The translations under genes were made by a program, and so were the position numbers. The notes beneath the pieces were generated by a model that saw only the letters and a program-made list of their open reading frames with translations, ran no database searches and was not told where the DNA came from. DNA of 64,000 nt, taken from assembly GCA_947499595.1 (NCBI GenBank), contig CANMOY010000004.1:1-64000 (forward strand), given 5' to 3'. The DNA is from an uncultured Mesonia sp. (lineage in GTDB: Bacteria > Bacteroidota > Bacteroidia > Flavobacteriales > Flavobacteriaceae). Below are positions 25,064 through 34,958 of this stretch, one piece after another; within the stretch, counting starts at the first letter, position 1; each line of letters opens with the position of its first letter.

Positions 25064-26869
25064 TTAAAAACAATATTTATTTTCTTCAATTAACTTATCT
25101 GCAATTTCATTTCGAAGGGCTACTACATTAGGCATATTTTGATACTTTGTAAATCTCTTTAAGCCCATAAGCATCATGCGTTGTTCATCACCTTCGGCGA
25201 ATGAAACGATACCTTCTTTTGCTTTTTGACCAATAATATCAACAGCGTTATAAAGGTATAGCTTACTCATAGCAATTTGCTCAGTTTGTTTTTCTTCACC
25301 ATAACGTTTCACATTTTTCTCGGTTCTTAAAATGGCAGACTCAGCCATGTAAATTTCAATAAGTATATCCGCGGCAGCTAGAAGCAATTGTTGGTGTTCT
25401 TCCAATTGCGGACCAAACTTTTGTACAGCACTACCCGCCACCATTAAAAACACCTTTTTAAGTTTGGCAATCATTTCTTTTTCCTCTGCAAATAGTTCGC
25501 TATAATCAGGTTTGTCGAAAGAAGGAATACCGGTAAGTTCATCGGCGACAGCCATAGCAGGTCCCAACAAATCAACGTGCCCTTTCATTGCCTTTTTTAC
25601 CAGCATACCCACAGCAAGCATTCGGTTAATTTCATTGGTACCCTCATAAATTCGAGAAATACGGGCATCGCGCCAAGCAGATTCCATTGGGGTATCTGCA
25701 GAAAAGCCCATACCACCAAACACCTGAATACCTTCATCACTACAGTTTTGAATATCTTCTGAGCAGGCTACCTTTAAAATAGAGCATTCAATAGCATATT
25801 CTTCAACTCCTTTCAGTTCGGCTTCGGCGTGAGAATTTCCATCGGCTTGACGGATTGCGATGCGGTCTTCTATATTTTTTGCTGCACGATAAGAAGCCGA
25901 TTCGCCTACGTAGGTAGAGGTGGCCATTTCGGCGAGCTTATATTTAATGGCTCCAAAATTGGCAATTGGGGTGTCGAATTGTACACGCTCATTGGCATAT
26001 TTTACCGCTCCTTCGGTGACTCTTCTTTGAGCGTCTAAACATGCGGCAGCTAATTTTATTCGGCCTACATTCAAGGCATTCATAGCTATTTTGAATCCAT
26101 TACCACGTTCTGAAAGCATGTTTTCTACCGGTACTTTGGTTTCGTTAAAAAATACTTGTCGGGTAGAAGAGGAGTGAATTCCTAACTTTTTTTCTTCTTC
26201 GCCAAAGCTAATGCCATTTTCTGGGTCGTTTTCTACAATAAACCCGGTAATGTTTTTGTCATCTTCGATACGGGCAAATACGATAAAAAGATTGGCGAAT
26301 CCTGCATTTGATATCCACATTTTTTGGCCACTGATGAGGTAATGTTTTTCGTCTTCTGTTAAAACAGCCTTTGTTTTACCCGAATTAGCATCACTTCCTG
26401 CTCCAGGCTCAGTTAAGCAATATGCGCCAAACCACTCTCCTGTTGCAAGTTTAGGAACATATTTCTTTTTTTGCTCTTCGGTACCATACAAGGTTATGGG
26501 CATGGTGCCAATACCTGTATGGGCTCCAAAAGCAGTAGCAATAGACCCTGTTGCTCCAGATATATAATCGCAAACCAGCATGGTAGATACAAAGCCCATA
26601 CCCAAACCGTCGTATTCTTCGGGCACGGCTACTCCTAGGAAACCTAACTCACCTAATTTTTTCATGATGTCTTCGGTTAGTTGGTAGTTTTTCTTTTCAA
26701 ACTCCTCTTTTTTAGGCCAAATTTCTCTATCGACAAACTCTTTAACCGAGTCTCGCATCATTTTTTGTTCTTCGGTAAAATCTTCGGGGGTAAAGACCGC
26801 TTCACACGGAGTTTCTTTTACTAAAAATTGACCGCCGCGAAGTATTTCTTTATTTTTTTCTGTACTCAT
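25064..26869 (-). CDS. Acyl-CoA dehydrogenase
   Basis: A 601-residue FAD enzyme that makes the trans-2 double bond in acyl-CoA, the first step of beta-oxidation. Landmarks are YCLTEPGAGSDANSGKT (FAD site), WISNAGFANLFIVFARI, QVFGGMGFSADTPME, and RIYEGTNEINR, in which the Glu of YEG is the catalytic base. The extra C-terminal domain of about 170 residues places it with long-chain VLCAD/ACAD9-like enzymes. I start it at MSTEKNKEIL (26869), not 26947, because the longer version would overlap the thiolase gene and has no conserved sequence. Last gene of the operon. Confidence 0.93.
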   Translation of the reverse strand: MSTEKNKEILRGGQFLVKETPCEAVFTPEDFTEEQKMMRDSVKEFVDREIWPKKEEFEKKNYQLTEDIMKKLGELGFLGVAVPEEYDGLGMGFVSTMLVCDYISGATGSIATAFGAHTGIGTMPITLYGTEEQKKKYVPKLATGEWFGAYCLTEPGAGSDANSGKTKAVLTEDEKHYLISGQKMWISNAGFANLFIVFARIEDDKNITGFIVENDPENGISFGEEEKKLGIHSSSTRQVFFNETKVPVENMLSERGNGFKIAMNALNVGRIKLAAACLDAQRRVTEGAVKYANERVQFDTPIANFGAIKYKLAEMATSTYVGESASYRAAKNIEDRIAIRQADGNSHAEAELKGVEEYAIECSILKVACSEDIQNCSDEGIQVFGGMGFSADTPMESAWRDARISRIYEGTNEINRMLAVGMLVKKAMKGHVDLLGPAMAVADELTGIPSFDKPDYSELFAEEKEMIAKLKKVFLMVAGSAVQKFGPQLEEHQQLLLAAADILIEIYMAESAILRTEKNVKRYGEEKQTEQIAMSKLYLYNAVDIIGQKAKEGIVSFAEGDEQRMMLMGLKRFTKYQNMPNVVALRNEIADKLIEENKYCF

Positions 26870-26895
26870 GATTTTTCTTTTTATAGGGTGTTGGT

Positions 26896-28086
26896 TTAAT
26901 TTATAAATTCGTATACGCCAGCTGCTCCTTGTCCCGTTCCTACGCACATGGTCACCATACCATATTTGTTTTGCAGGTTTCTTTTACGCATTTCATCAAA
27001 TAGTTGCACACTTAGCTTAGCTCCGGTACAGCCTAAGGGATGTCCTAGCGCAATTGCGCCACCATTCACGTTTAAAATTTCTGTATTTAAATTTAATTCG
27101 CGGCTAACCGCTAAAGACTGTGAGGCAAAAGCTTCGTTTAACTCAATAAGCTCCATGTCTTGAAGGCTTAATCCTGCTTGCTTTAAAGCTTTGGGGATAG
27201 CCTTTACAGGGCCTATTCCCATAATTCTTGGTTCTACACCAACGGCAGTGTAGCTTACTAATCGTGCTATTGGTTCTAGATTAAGCTCTTTGACCATTGC
27301 TTCGCTCATTACAATAGTAAATGCCGCTCCATCACTAGTTTGTGAGGAGTTTCCAGCAGTAACACTTCCGCCTTGAGCAAAAACAGGGCGCAATCTAGCC
27401 AAAGCTTCTTTGGAAGTATCTGCCCGCGGACCTTCATCTTTATTTACGGTATAGGTTCTTGTTTTCTTTTTGCCGTCTTCAACATAGGTTTCATCTATTT
27501 GTATAGGCACAATTTGCTCTTGAAACCTATCTTCTGCCTGTGCTTTTAATGCTTTTTGGTGTGAATTAAAGGCGAACTCATCTTGATCTTCACGCGAGAC
27601 TTTATATTGATTAGCCACAGCTTCTGCCGTTAGGCCCATTCCCCAATAATAATCTTCATTTCCTTCTTTTGCCACTTGATAATCAGGTACAGGTTTATAT
27701 CCTCCCATAGGAATATAGCTCATGCTTTCTACTCCTCCCGCAATTATACAATCTGCGTGGCCACTTTGAATCTTTGCGGTGGCCATTGCGATAGTTTCCA
27801 ATCCTGATGCGCAATAGCGATTAACCGTTACGCCCGCCACATCTTCAATTTTTAGTCCCATTAAAGAAACTAATCTACCCATATTTAATCCTTGTTCGGC
27901 TTCGGGCATTGCGTTTCCTACGATAACATCATCTATTCTTTTTTTATCTAGGTTGGGTAATTCTTTCATCATATAATCGATGGTTTCGGCTGCCAATTCA
28001 TCGGGTCTTTTAAATCTGAAAACACCTCGAGAAGATTTTCCTACTGCGGTTCTATACGCTTTTACTATGTATGCTGTTTTGTTCAT
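26896..28086 (-). CDS. fadA: Acetyl-CoA C-acyltransferase (thiolase)
   Basis: A 396-residue thiolase. Catalytic residues are in place: Cys92 in NRYCASG, His349 in GHPLGCTG and Cys381 in TMCVGTGQG. It cleaves 3-ketoacyl-CoA to acetyl-CoA and a shortened acyl-CoA. It sits between the multifunctional dehydrogenase/hydratase and the acyl-CoA dehydrogenase genes, with 78 and 26 bases of spacing, consistent with one operon under MarR control. Confidence 0.94.
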   Translation of the reverse strand: MNKTAYIVKAYRTAVGKSSRGVFRFKRPDELAAETIDYMMKELPNLDKKRIDDVIVGNAMPEAEQGLNMGRLVSLMGLKIEDVAGVTVNRYCASGLETIAMATAKIQSGHADCIIAGGVESMSYIPMGGYKPVPDYQVAKEGNEDYYWGMGLTAEAVANQYKVSREDQDEFAFNSHQKALKAQAEDRFQEQIVPIQIDETYVEDGKKKTRTYTVNKDEGPRADTSKEALARLRPVFAQGGSVTAGNSSQTSDGAAFTIVMSEAMVKELNLEPIARLVSYTAVGVEPRIMGIGPVKAIPKALKQAGLSLQDMELIELNEAFASQSLAVSRELNLNTEILNVNGGAIALGHPLGCTGAKLSVQLFDEMRKRNLQNKYGMVTMCVGTGQGAAGVYEFIN

Positions 28087-28164
28087 TTCTTTCTATTTTT
28101 AATCGATTGATTTTTGATATGCTTTAAAAGTTCTCACTAATTGATTTTATAGGGAATTCTATAA

Positions 28165-30576
28165 TTAGTTTCTTAGCGGTTTTCCTTTTTTAAGCATGTG
28201 TTGTAATCGCTCAAGCGTCTTTCTTTCTCCAGTAAGCGATAAGAATGCTTCACGCTCTAGGTCTAACAAATATTGCTCACTAACTTGTGAAGCAGCCGAT
28301 AAATCACCACCAGCCATTACATAAGCTAATTTATTGGCAATTTTTTTATCGTGCTCACTTATGTAGTTTCCTGCATGCATTTGATCTGTACCAACATAAA
28401 AGGCTCCTAGCGCTTGTTTACCTAAAACTTTAATATCTTGGCGCTTTATAGGTTGCGTATAAGCATTTTCTGCCATTAATAAAGCTTGTTTTTTAGCAAT
28501 AGCCAATTGTAGGTCTTTATTCACCACCACAATGTCTTTTCTGGGTTGTAATATGTTTAAATCGTATGCTTCATAAGCAGATGTAGAAACCTTTGCCATA
28601 CCAATGGTTAAAAAGTGTTCCCGTAAACGATTTAATTCTACATCATCTTTTTGATAGGTATCTGCTGCTCTCAAAGTCATCTCCTTAGAACCGCCTCCAC
28701 CAGGAATTACACCAACGCCAAACTCAACCAAACCAATATAGGTTTCTGCGTGGGCTACTACCTTGTCTGCGTGAAGCGAAAGTTCACAGCCTCCACCTAA
28801 GGTCATATTATGTGGAGCTGCAACGGTGGGGATAGAAGAATAACGCATACGCATCATGGTGTCTTGAAAATACTTGATAGCCATATTCAGTTCGTCATAT
28901 TCTTGCTCTACCGCCATCATGAAAATCATTCCGATATTAGCACCTACAGAAAAATTTTGACCGTTATTGGCTACAACAAGTCCTTGGTATTCTTTCTCAG
29001 CCAAATCGATTGCTTTATTTAATCCGTCAAGAACATCGCCTCCAATAGCATTCATTTTACTTCTAAACTCTACATTTAAAATACCATCGCCTAAATCTTC
29101 GACTACTACTCCGCTATTTTTAAATACAGCTTTGGCATCTCTTATATTGTCTAAAATAATAAACGCATCTTGACCAGGTACCTGCTGCATTTTTTTATTA
29201 GGAATATCGTAGAAGTAGGTATTCCCGTCTTTTACCGTATAAAATGAATCGTATCCAGCTTCAAGCATTTCATTTACCCAATTTGCAGGTTGTATGCCTT
29301 GTTCAGCCATCATTTTTATTCCTTTTTCAACACCAATGGCGTCCCAGATTTGAAATGGCCCGTGTTCCCAACCAAACCCGGCTTGCATCGCATCATCAAT
29401 TTTATAAAGCTCATCGGTAATTTCAGGAATACGATTGGATACATAAGCAAAAAGAGCTGCAAAATTTTTACGGTAAAATTCTCCAGCCTTGTCTTTTCCT
29501 TTTATCAAAACTTCAAAACGATTGGCTACGCGGTCGATAGTTTTGGTAAGCTCTAAAGTAGCAAAAGAGGCTCGTTTACGATCGCGGTATTCGAGTGTAT
29601 TAAGGTCGAGTGATTTTATTTCGCTAGAGCCATCTTTCTTTTTTTCTTTTTTATAGAACCCTTGCCCAGTTTTACTTCCTAGCCAGTTGTTTTCCATCAT
29701 TGTTTTTATAAAGTCAGGAAGTTTAAAGAGTTCGTGTTGTTCATCGTGAGGTACATTTTCATAAAGTCCGTTAGCTACGTGAACCAAAGTGTCTAGACCT
29801 ACCACGTCTACTGTTCTAAAAGTAGCCGATTTTTGCCGACCTATAACCGGTCCAGTTAGTTTATCAACCTCCTCAATGGTCATACTCATCTCTTTCACCG
29901 TATGAAATAGGCTCATTATGCTAAAGATGCCAATACGATTACCGATAAATGCCGGTGTGTCTTTGGCAATAACCGATTTCTTACCAAGGAATTTTTTACC
30001 GTATTCGTTTAAAAAGGAAATTACCTCTGGCTTAGTATCGGGGCCAGGAATAATTTCGAAAAGACGTAAATATCGAGGTGGATTAAAGAAGTGCGTACCA
30101 CAAAAATGTTTCTGGAAATCTTCACTTCTGCCTTCATTCATGAATTTTATAGGGATTCCAGAAGTATTTGAAGTAATTAAAGTACCGGGTTTTCTGTGCT
30201 TTTCTAGGTTATCGAAAACTTGTTTTTTTATGTCTAGTCGTTCAACAACAACCTCTATTATCCAATCTACTTGGTTTACAAGCTTTATATCGTCCTCTAA
30301 ATTTCCCGTTTGTATACGTTTAGCGAAATCTTGATGATAAATTGGTGAAGGCTTAGATTTCAAAGCGTTTTTAAGCGCATCATTCACAATACGATTTCTA
30401 ACACTTTTATCTTTTAGACTTAGGCCTTTGTTTTTTTCCTGTTCATTGGGTTCTTTAGGTACAATGTCGAGCAGTAAAACCTCGACTCCTATATTGGCAA
30501 AATGACAAGCAATTGCGCTTCCCATAATTCCAGAACCTATTACTGCTATTTTTTTAATTGTTCTTTTCATCATCAT
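28165..30576 (-). CDS. 3-hydroxyacyl-CoA dehydrogenase / enoyl-CoA hydratase (FadN type)
   Basis: An 803-residue bifunctional beta-oxidation enzyme. The NAD-binding GSGIMG lies at 14-19, so the 3-hydroxyacyl-CoA dehydrogenase part is N-terminal; an enoyl-CoA hydratase domain follows from about 500 (NGQNFSVGANIGMIFMM, TLGGGCELSLHADKVV). This order is that of Bacillus FadN, the reverse of E. coli FadB. It overlaps the marR gene by four bases. The start could be any of three successive ATG codons. Confidence 0.93.
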   Translation of the reverse strand: MMMKRTIKKIAVIGSGIMGSAIACHFANIGVEVLLLDIVPKEPNEQEKNKGLSLKDKSVRNRIVNDALKNALKSKPSPIYHQDFAKRIQTGNLEDDIKLVNQVDWIIEVVVERLDIKKQVFDNLEKHRKPGTLITSNTSGIPIKFMNEGRSEDFQKHFCGTHFFNPPRYLRLFEIIPGPDTKPEVISFLNEYGKKFLGKKSVIAKDTPAFIGNRIGIFSIMSLFHTVKEMSMTIEEVDKLTGPVIGRQKSATFRTVDVVGLDTLVHVANGLYENVPHDEQHELFKLPDFIKTMMENNWLGSKTGQGFYKKEKKKDGSSEIKSLDLNTLEYRDRKRASFATLELTKTIDRVANRFEVLIKGKDKAGEFYRKNFAALFAYVSNRIPEITDELYKIDDAMQAGFGWEHGPFQIWDAIGVEKGIKMMAEQGIQPANWVNEMLEAGYDSFYTVKDGNTYFYDIPNKKMQQVPGQDAFIILDNIRDAKAVFKNSGVVVEDLGDGILNVEFRSKMNAIGGDVLDGLNKAIDLAEKEYQGLVVANNGQNFSVGANIGMIFMMAVEQEYDELNMAIKYFQDTMMRMRYSSIPTVAAPHNMTLGGGCELSLHADKVVAHAETYIGLVEFGVGVIPGGGGSKEMTLRAADTYQKDDVELNRLREHFLTIGMAKVSTSAYEAYDLNILQPRKDIVVVNKDLQLAIAKKQALLMAENAYTQPIKRQDIKVLGKQALGAFYVGTDQMHAGNYISEHDKKIANKLAYVMAGGDLSAASQVSEQYLLDLEREAFLSLTGERKTLERLQHMLKKGKPLRN

Positions 30577-31025
30577 TTTGAAGGAATTTGTTTTTTATAA
30601 ATTTTTTTATTGTTTATCAAGTCCATAATTGTTTGGGCAACCTTACTAAAAGTATCCAAATCTTCTTGATTTATTTCGCGGTGCACCGCTTCATCAAACT
30701 TGAGTACCACTTGTTTCGAAAATGCCCGCATTTCTTTACCAAAATCGGTTAGTTGAATTAAAACACTTCTTCCGTCTTCCGGATTTTTTTTGCGTACAAT
30801 TAACCCTTTATCCTCCATACTTCTTAAAGTACGAGAAAGACTGGTTGCCTCCATTCCCATTTTAGGTCCCAGGGAGGTAGAAGGCGTCCCTTCTTCAGGG
30901 TCAATATTTAAAAGGGCGAATCCGGTAGCCATGGTACTTCCCTTTTTACTAGCTTCCTCATTGTACATCTTAGCCACTGCAATCCAAGTGGCTCTTAAGA
31001 GGTAATCGATTGTTTTTTCTTTCAT
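30573..31025 (-). CDS. MarR family regulator of fatty-acid oxidation
   Basis: A 150-residue winged-helix regulator. The recognition region reads GMEATSLSRTLRSMEDKGLI and the wing KKNPEDGRSVLIQLT, both typical of MarR. It is the first gene of the beta-oxidation operon and overlaps the next gene by four bases. A near-perfect palindrome at 31059-31078 lies in its promoter. The likely model is repression relieved by an acyl-CoA or fatty acid, as for FadR/PsrA-like systems, but the ligand is inferred. Confidence 0.9.
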   Translation of the reverse strand: MKEKTIDYLLRATWIAVAKMYNEEASKKGSTMATGFALLNIDPEEGTPSTSLGPKMGMEATSLSRTLRSMEDKGLIVRKKNPEDGRSVLIQLTDFGKEMRAFSKQVVLKFDEAVHREINQEDLDTFSKVAQTIMDLINNKKIYKKQIPSK

Positions 31026-31042
31026 AGGGTAATTGATTCTCT

Positions 31043-31078
31043 CAAAGATAATAAAAAAATATTATGCACGCATAGTAT
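31043..31078 (-). promoter_or_regulatory. marR-fad operon promoter and candidate MarR operator
   Basis: The minus strand has TATCTTTG (plus 31043-31050), an exact TAnnTTTG -7 box 17 bases before the marR ATG. Eight bases further up lies the palindrome ATATTATGC-AC-GCATAGTAT (31059-31078): nine-base arms around a two-base centre with one mismatch. It fills the region between -33 and -7, where a bound repressor would block RNA polymerase. The size fits a MarR dimer site. Confidence 0.55.
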
Positions 31079-31325
31079 ATGGATAAATTATTACGCTCTT
31101 GGTCTGAGAAATTTAGGAAATTAATTTCATTTAAAACAGAGGTAAAACTATTTTATTAGCTCGAGGATTGAAAAAGAATAAATAGAGATTTCCCTATGTT
31201 AAAGAGCGATTATAGGTTAGCGGGCCAGATGATGGGTGAATGATAATGGAAAGGAATGTAAAAATAAGTAATTTTTTAGCTTTTATTTTTCTACAAATTT
31301 AGGGGTAACAGCATTTTTAGTAAAA
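31079..31325. other. Intergenic region between marR and the acyl-CoA ligase gene
   Basis: The whole gap is 31026-31414. Outside the marR promoter/operator (31043-31078) and the terminator (31326-31355) I see only AT-rich DNA with stops in all frames and no RNA-like structure. Confidence 0.5.
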
Positions 31326-31355
31326 TATAAACCCGTTTAATTAAACGGGTTTATA
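31326..31355. terminator. 30-bp perfect palindrome, terminator of the acyl-CoA ligase gene
   Basis: TATAAACCCGTTTAA and its exact reverse complement meet at 31340/31341. As RNA it makes a long hairpin. It lies about 60 bases downstream of the acyl-CoA ligase stop (minus strand). The flanking T-run is weak, so efficiency is uncertain. Confidence 0.65.
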
Positions 31356-31414
31356 ATGCTGTTTTTGCTGAATTTTTATTTTTTAATCGCTTAATATGGC
31401 TTTAAGTAGCAGGA

Positions 31415-33190
31415 TTAAAATTGGTAAATTTGGTTGTATAAGTTTTGATACTTTTCTTTGATTTGTTTTCGTTTCATTTTCATGGTAGGAGTAAGGTGAC
31501 CGTCTTCAACCGTCCATGTATCTGGTGTAAGGCGAAACGCTTTTACCTGTTCCCATTTTCCAAATTTCTTATTATAGAAATCAATTTCTTGTTGTATGCG
31601 TTCTTGTACCATTGTAGATTGCGCAATAGATGCTTGATCATTACCTAAATCAATAGATTTTCTTTTAGCCCAATCAGTTATAAATTCAAAATTTGGTTGT
31701 ATTAAAGCCGCGGGCATTTTTTCGCCGTCACCAATTACCATGATTTGCTCTATGAATCGAGATTGTTTCATAGTGTTCTCAATGATTTGGGGAGCCACAT
31801 ATTTTCCACCCGAAGTTTTAAACATCTCTTTTTTACGATCTGTAATCTTTAAAAAGCCTTCTGCATCAATTTCTCCTATATCTCCCGTACAAAAATAATC
31901 ACCTTGCATAACTTCTTTTGTCTTTTCGGTATCTTTATAATACCCAAGCATTACCTGCGGACCTTTGATAAGAATTTCTCCATCTTCGGCAATTTTTACT
32001 TCTGTTTCTGGAATTGGTTTTCCTACGGTACCAATTTTAAATCCGCGGTCACGGGTATCATTCACCGCAATCACCGGTGAAGTTTCTGTTAGACCATAGC
32101 CTTCCATCACTTTGATATTTGCAGCATTAAATACACGAGCTAGTCGTGGTTGAAGTGCTGCACTTCCAGAAGCAATAACTTTTAGTTGGCCACCTAGAGC
32201 TTCTTGCCATTTACTAAAAATCAACTTACGTGCAATGTTGAGTCTAAATTCATACCACCAGCCATTTTCTTCATATGGTTCAAAAGCTAAACCTAAATCT
32301 ACGGCCCAATAAAATAATTTCTTTTTAATACCACTCAGTTCAGACCCCTTGGCAATGATTTTGTCATATACTTTTTCAAGTAAACGAGGTACTGCCGACA
32401 TTACATGAGGTTGTACTTCTTTTAGGTTGTCACTGATTTTATCAATAGACTCGGCATAATATATACTTACCCCATTGTATTGATACATATATAAAAGCAT
32501 ACGCTCATAAATATGACATACGGGTAAAAAACTAATTGCTTTTTGAATTCCCTCATCCATAGGGAGCCTTGTTGAACTATTTAAAGCATTACTTACAATA
32601 TTTTTATGCGAAAGCATAACTCCTTTAGGTTTTCCTGTTGTGCCCGAAGTATAAATAATTGTAGCTAAATCATTCTCATCTATCTTCTGCTTTATTTCTT
32701 CTACTTGCTGCTGATTGCTTTCATCTGAACCTAAATCTAAGACCTCTTGCCAATTCTGGGCGCCCGCAATTTTGTCAAAGGTATAAACAGCTTTTAAATG
32801 TGGTACTTTGTCTCGAATCTTTTCAATTTTATCAAGTACTTCTTTATCTGATGCAAAACAATATATGCTTTCACTATGATTAAGAACATACGCATATTCC
32901 TCTTCAGAGATGGTTGGATAAATGGGCACATCTTGCGCTCCTATTTGTAAAACACCAATATCTACAATATTCCATTCTGTACGATTATTGGTAGAGATAA
33001 TAGCAATTTTATCGTTTGGCTTTACACCCATTTTGAGCAAGGCCCTACTGATTTGATTTGCCTTGTCTAAGTATTCTTTGGTAGAAGTTTCAATCCATTT
33101 TCCATTTTTCTTGGTGATTAACGCTGCTTTCAAGTTGTATTTTTCCAGTTGATAAGCAGGAAAATCAAAAAGTCTTTTTACCGATGTCAT
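31415..33190 (-). CDS. Long-chain fatty acid-CoA ligase
   Basis: A 591-residue AMP-forming acyl-CoA synthetase. The phosphate-binding P-loop is TSGTTGKPKG (181-190), the adenine motif YGLTETSP lies near 375, and the hinge region has TGDIGEIDAEGFLKITDRKK. It activates long-chain fatty acids for beta-oxidation or lipid synthesis. It lies just upstream of the MarR-controlled beta-oxidation operon on the same strand but has its own terminator, so it is probably a separate unit of the same pathway. Confidence 0.93.
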   Translation of the reverse strand: MTSVKRLFDFPAYQLEKYNLKAALITKKNGKWIETSTKEYLDKANQISRALLKMGVKPNDKIAIISTNNRTEWNIVDIGVLQIGAQDVPIYPTISEEEYAYVLNHSESIYCFASDKEVLDKIEKIRDKVPHLKAVYTFDKIAGAQNWQEVLDLGSDESNQQQVEEIKQKIDENDLATIIYTSGTTGKPKGVMLSHKNIVSNALNSSTRLPMDEGIQKAISFLPVCHIYERMLLYMYQYNGVSIYYAESIDKISDNLKEVQPHVMSAVPRLLEKVYDKIIAKGSELSGIKKKLFYWAVDLGLAFEPYEENGWWYEFRLNIARKLIFSKWQEALGGQLKVIASGSAALQPRLARVFNAANIKVMEGYGLTETSPVIAVNDTRDRGFKIGTVGKPIPETEVKIAEDGEILIKGPQVMLGYYKDTEKTKEVMQGDYFCTGDIGEIDAEGFLKITDRKKEMFKTSGGKYVAPQIIENTMKQSRFIEQIMVIGDGEKMPAALIQPNFEFITDWAKRKSIDLGNDQASIAQSTMVQERIQQEIDFYNKKFGKWEQVKAFRLTPDTWTVEDGHLTPTMKMKRKQIKEKYQNLYNQIYQF

Positions 33191-33345
33191 AGTCTATAAG
33201 ATAAAATTGTCTATTGCAAAATAGTAAATTAACTCGGTAATTTTATTTTCTGTGTCTAAAAAAAATTATGTTTTTATAAAATTGGCCAGATTTTATGATA
33301 ATAATCAGATGATAAAAACAATATTTAAAATGGACATTTCTTAAA

Positions 33346-33375
33346 ATACCCTGGTTATTTTTTTAACCAGGGTAT
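33346..33375 (-). terminator. Terminator of the GT2 gene
   Basis: A stem of 12 bp (ATACCCTGGTTA at 33346-33357 with TAACCAGGGTAT at 33364-33375) with a six-base T loop lies 13 bases after the glycosyltransferase stop; the minus strand then runs into T. Confidence 0.8.
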
Positions 33376-33387
33376 AATAATTTTCAT

Positions 33388-34773
33388 TTATTTGTTAAGT
33401 TCTCGTGTTAACCAACCGCTTTTACTTGCAGTGACAATGGCATATGGGGTAATCCAAAATAATGTGAAGGCATAAAATAAACTATAAGGGTAAGCCCAAA
33501 CCGACTCCTTAAAATTATGCTTTTTAGCAAAAAACAAAGCTTGTATGCTTGAAAAAATAAGTACACCCAATAGAGTTGAGGTTAAAAATACCAAAGGGTA
33601 ACTAATTACTAAAAAAAGCATTAATAAAATCATTGGGTAAGCCATTATTATTTTTAGCCATTGATGGAGCAAAAGCAGACGAGGTCCTAGTTTTCCTGAA
33701 TTTCTAAAATGAGTGAATGCAAATTTACTCATAGCGATGTTTTCACGTACGTTGCTACGTTCCCAGCGAATGAACATTTTATATAAATTTTTATAGCGTT
33801 CGGGAATATTGGTAAATACCCAAGCATCTTTCTGAAATTTAACCGTATAGCCTTGCTTTAAAATCATATTTGTCATGGCTCTATCTTCTCCTATGGTAGA
33901 TGGTTTTCCCATAAAAGTCTGGTTGATCCAGCTTTCTAAACAATTCATAACTGCCTCTTTTCGGTAAGCAGACAGAGCTCCTGGCGTACATAATACACTA
34001 CCTAATACACTTTGTGCAGAACGCACAAATTCAAAACTAAAAGCAAAACTCACGTGTAACATCTTAGGTATAAGTGCTTGATCTTTATTGAGTACTTTTA
34101 CATTTCCTGCCACGGCACCGCAGGTGGGATTATCAATAAACGGACTCACCATTTGTCGTAAAGTATCTTCTTTTACTACCGAATCGCTATCTACTGTTAT
34201 AAATATTTCGCCAGTTGCCAAATTAAATCCACGGTAAAGCGCTTGCCGCTTTCCTTGATTGGTTCCTTGTCTCAATAACTGAATGCGTTCGCCTAAAGAT
34301 TGCTTGGCTTTGATCATCCAATCATAAGTATCGTCTTGGCTGCCATCATCTATGGCTATTATTTGAAGTTTTTCGGCGGGATAATCACTGTTTACCAAAC
34401 TATGTAGCGTTTTATAAACTAAACTTCCTTCATTATAAGCAGGCACAATAACCGTACATTTTGGTAGTTCTTGATTTGAGCCAGAGGGTACCGACTCATA
34501 TTTGAGGTATAATACCAATAAATATATTAAAAAACTGATGTTTACGCCTAATAAAAATAATCCAATTATCCAGATGCTTTTTCCAAATAGATTTTGAATT
34601 CGACTCAGGTGTATTGCTTCAAAGTAATCGTTAAAATAAATGTTTGAAAATAATGCAAGCAAAAGCAATAAAGAGGTAATGCCAATTACCATTGCCGCTT
34701 TAAATGATTTTTTTGATGAAGATTCTTTTGGTTTGGATTGATAAGCCGAATCTTGTTTTCTTTTCTCTTTCAT
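33388..34773 (-). CDS. Processive-type membrane glycosyltransferase family 2
   Basis: A 461-residue GT2 enzyme with two N-terminal membrane helices (about 26-48 and 64-90), a cytoplasmic GT-A domain at about 103-330 and three C-terminal helices. Motifs: PAYNEG (111-116), IDDGSQDD (141-148), VDSDS (194-198, metal-binding), GEDRAMTN (base) and IRWERSN, the counterpart of QxxRW. This layout is that of cellulose, hyaluronan and poly-N-acetylglucosamine synthases, so it may make and export a polysaccharide. No partner genes for such a polymer are adjacent, so the product is unknown. Confidence 0.87.
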   Translation of the reverse strand: MKEKRKQDSAYQSKPKESSSKKSFKAAMVIGITSLLLLLALFSNIYFNDYFEAIHLSRIQNLFGKSIWIIGLFLLGVNISFLIYLLVLYLKYESVPSGSNQELPKCTVIVPAYNEGSLVYKTLHSLVNSDYPAEKLQIIAIDDGSQDDTYDWMIKAKQSLGERIQLLRQGTNQGKRQALYRGFNLATGEIFITVDSDSVVKEDTLRQMVSPFIDNPTCGAVAGNVKVLNKDQALIPKMLHVSFAFSFEFVRSAQSVLGSVLCTPGALSAYRKEAVMNCLESWINQTFMGKPSTIGEDRAMTNMILKQGYTVKFQKDAWVFTNIPERYKNLYKMFIRWERSNVRENIAMSKFAFTHFRNSGKLGPRLLLLHQWLKIIMAYPMILLMLFLVISYPLVFLTSTLLGVLIFSSIQALFFAKKHNFKESVWAYPYSLFYAFTLFWITPYAIVTASKSGWLTRELNK

Positions 34774-34906
34774 TTTGTTTCTTTTTTGAAAAGAGAATAT
34801 TCAATAGGCTTGCCGTAGTTGTTTTTAATTGTTTATCAGTAAGTTAGTTTTAATTGCAGTAATGTAAGTTGTGGTTTTTTTCTACAATTGTGTGGATTGT
34901 ATACCA

Positions 34907-34934
34907 AAAACGCAGGGTTTTTACCCTGCGTTTT
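34907..34934 (-). terminator. purL terminator
   Basis: AAAACGCAGGGT (34907-34918), TTTT, ACCCTGCGTTTT (34923-34934) form a 12-bp stem with T-run on the minus strand, 25 bases past the purL stop. Confidence 0.85.
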
Positions 34935-34958
34935 GTTACAAAAAATTATGAAATAAAT

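Noticed and set aside
26870..26947. Upstream start for the acyl-CoA dehydrogenase
   Set aside because: The extra 26 residues overlap the thiolase gene and are not conserved; MSTEKNKEIL is the natural start.
31326..31355. Perfect 30-bp palindrome as a recombination or attachment site
   Set aside because: It lies just after a gene on the coding strand, where a terminator is expected; no integrase or duplication is seen.
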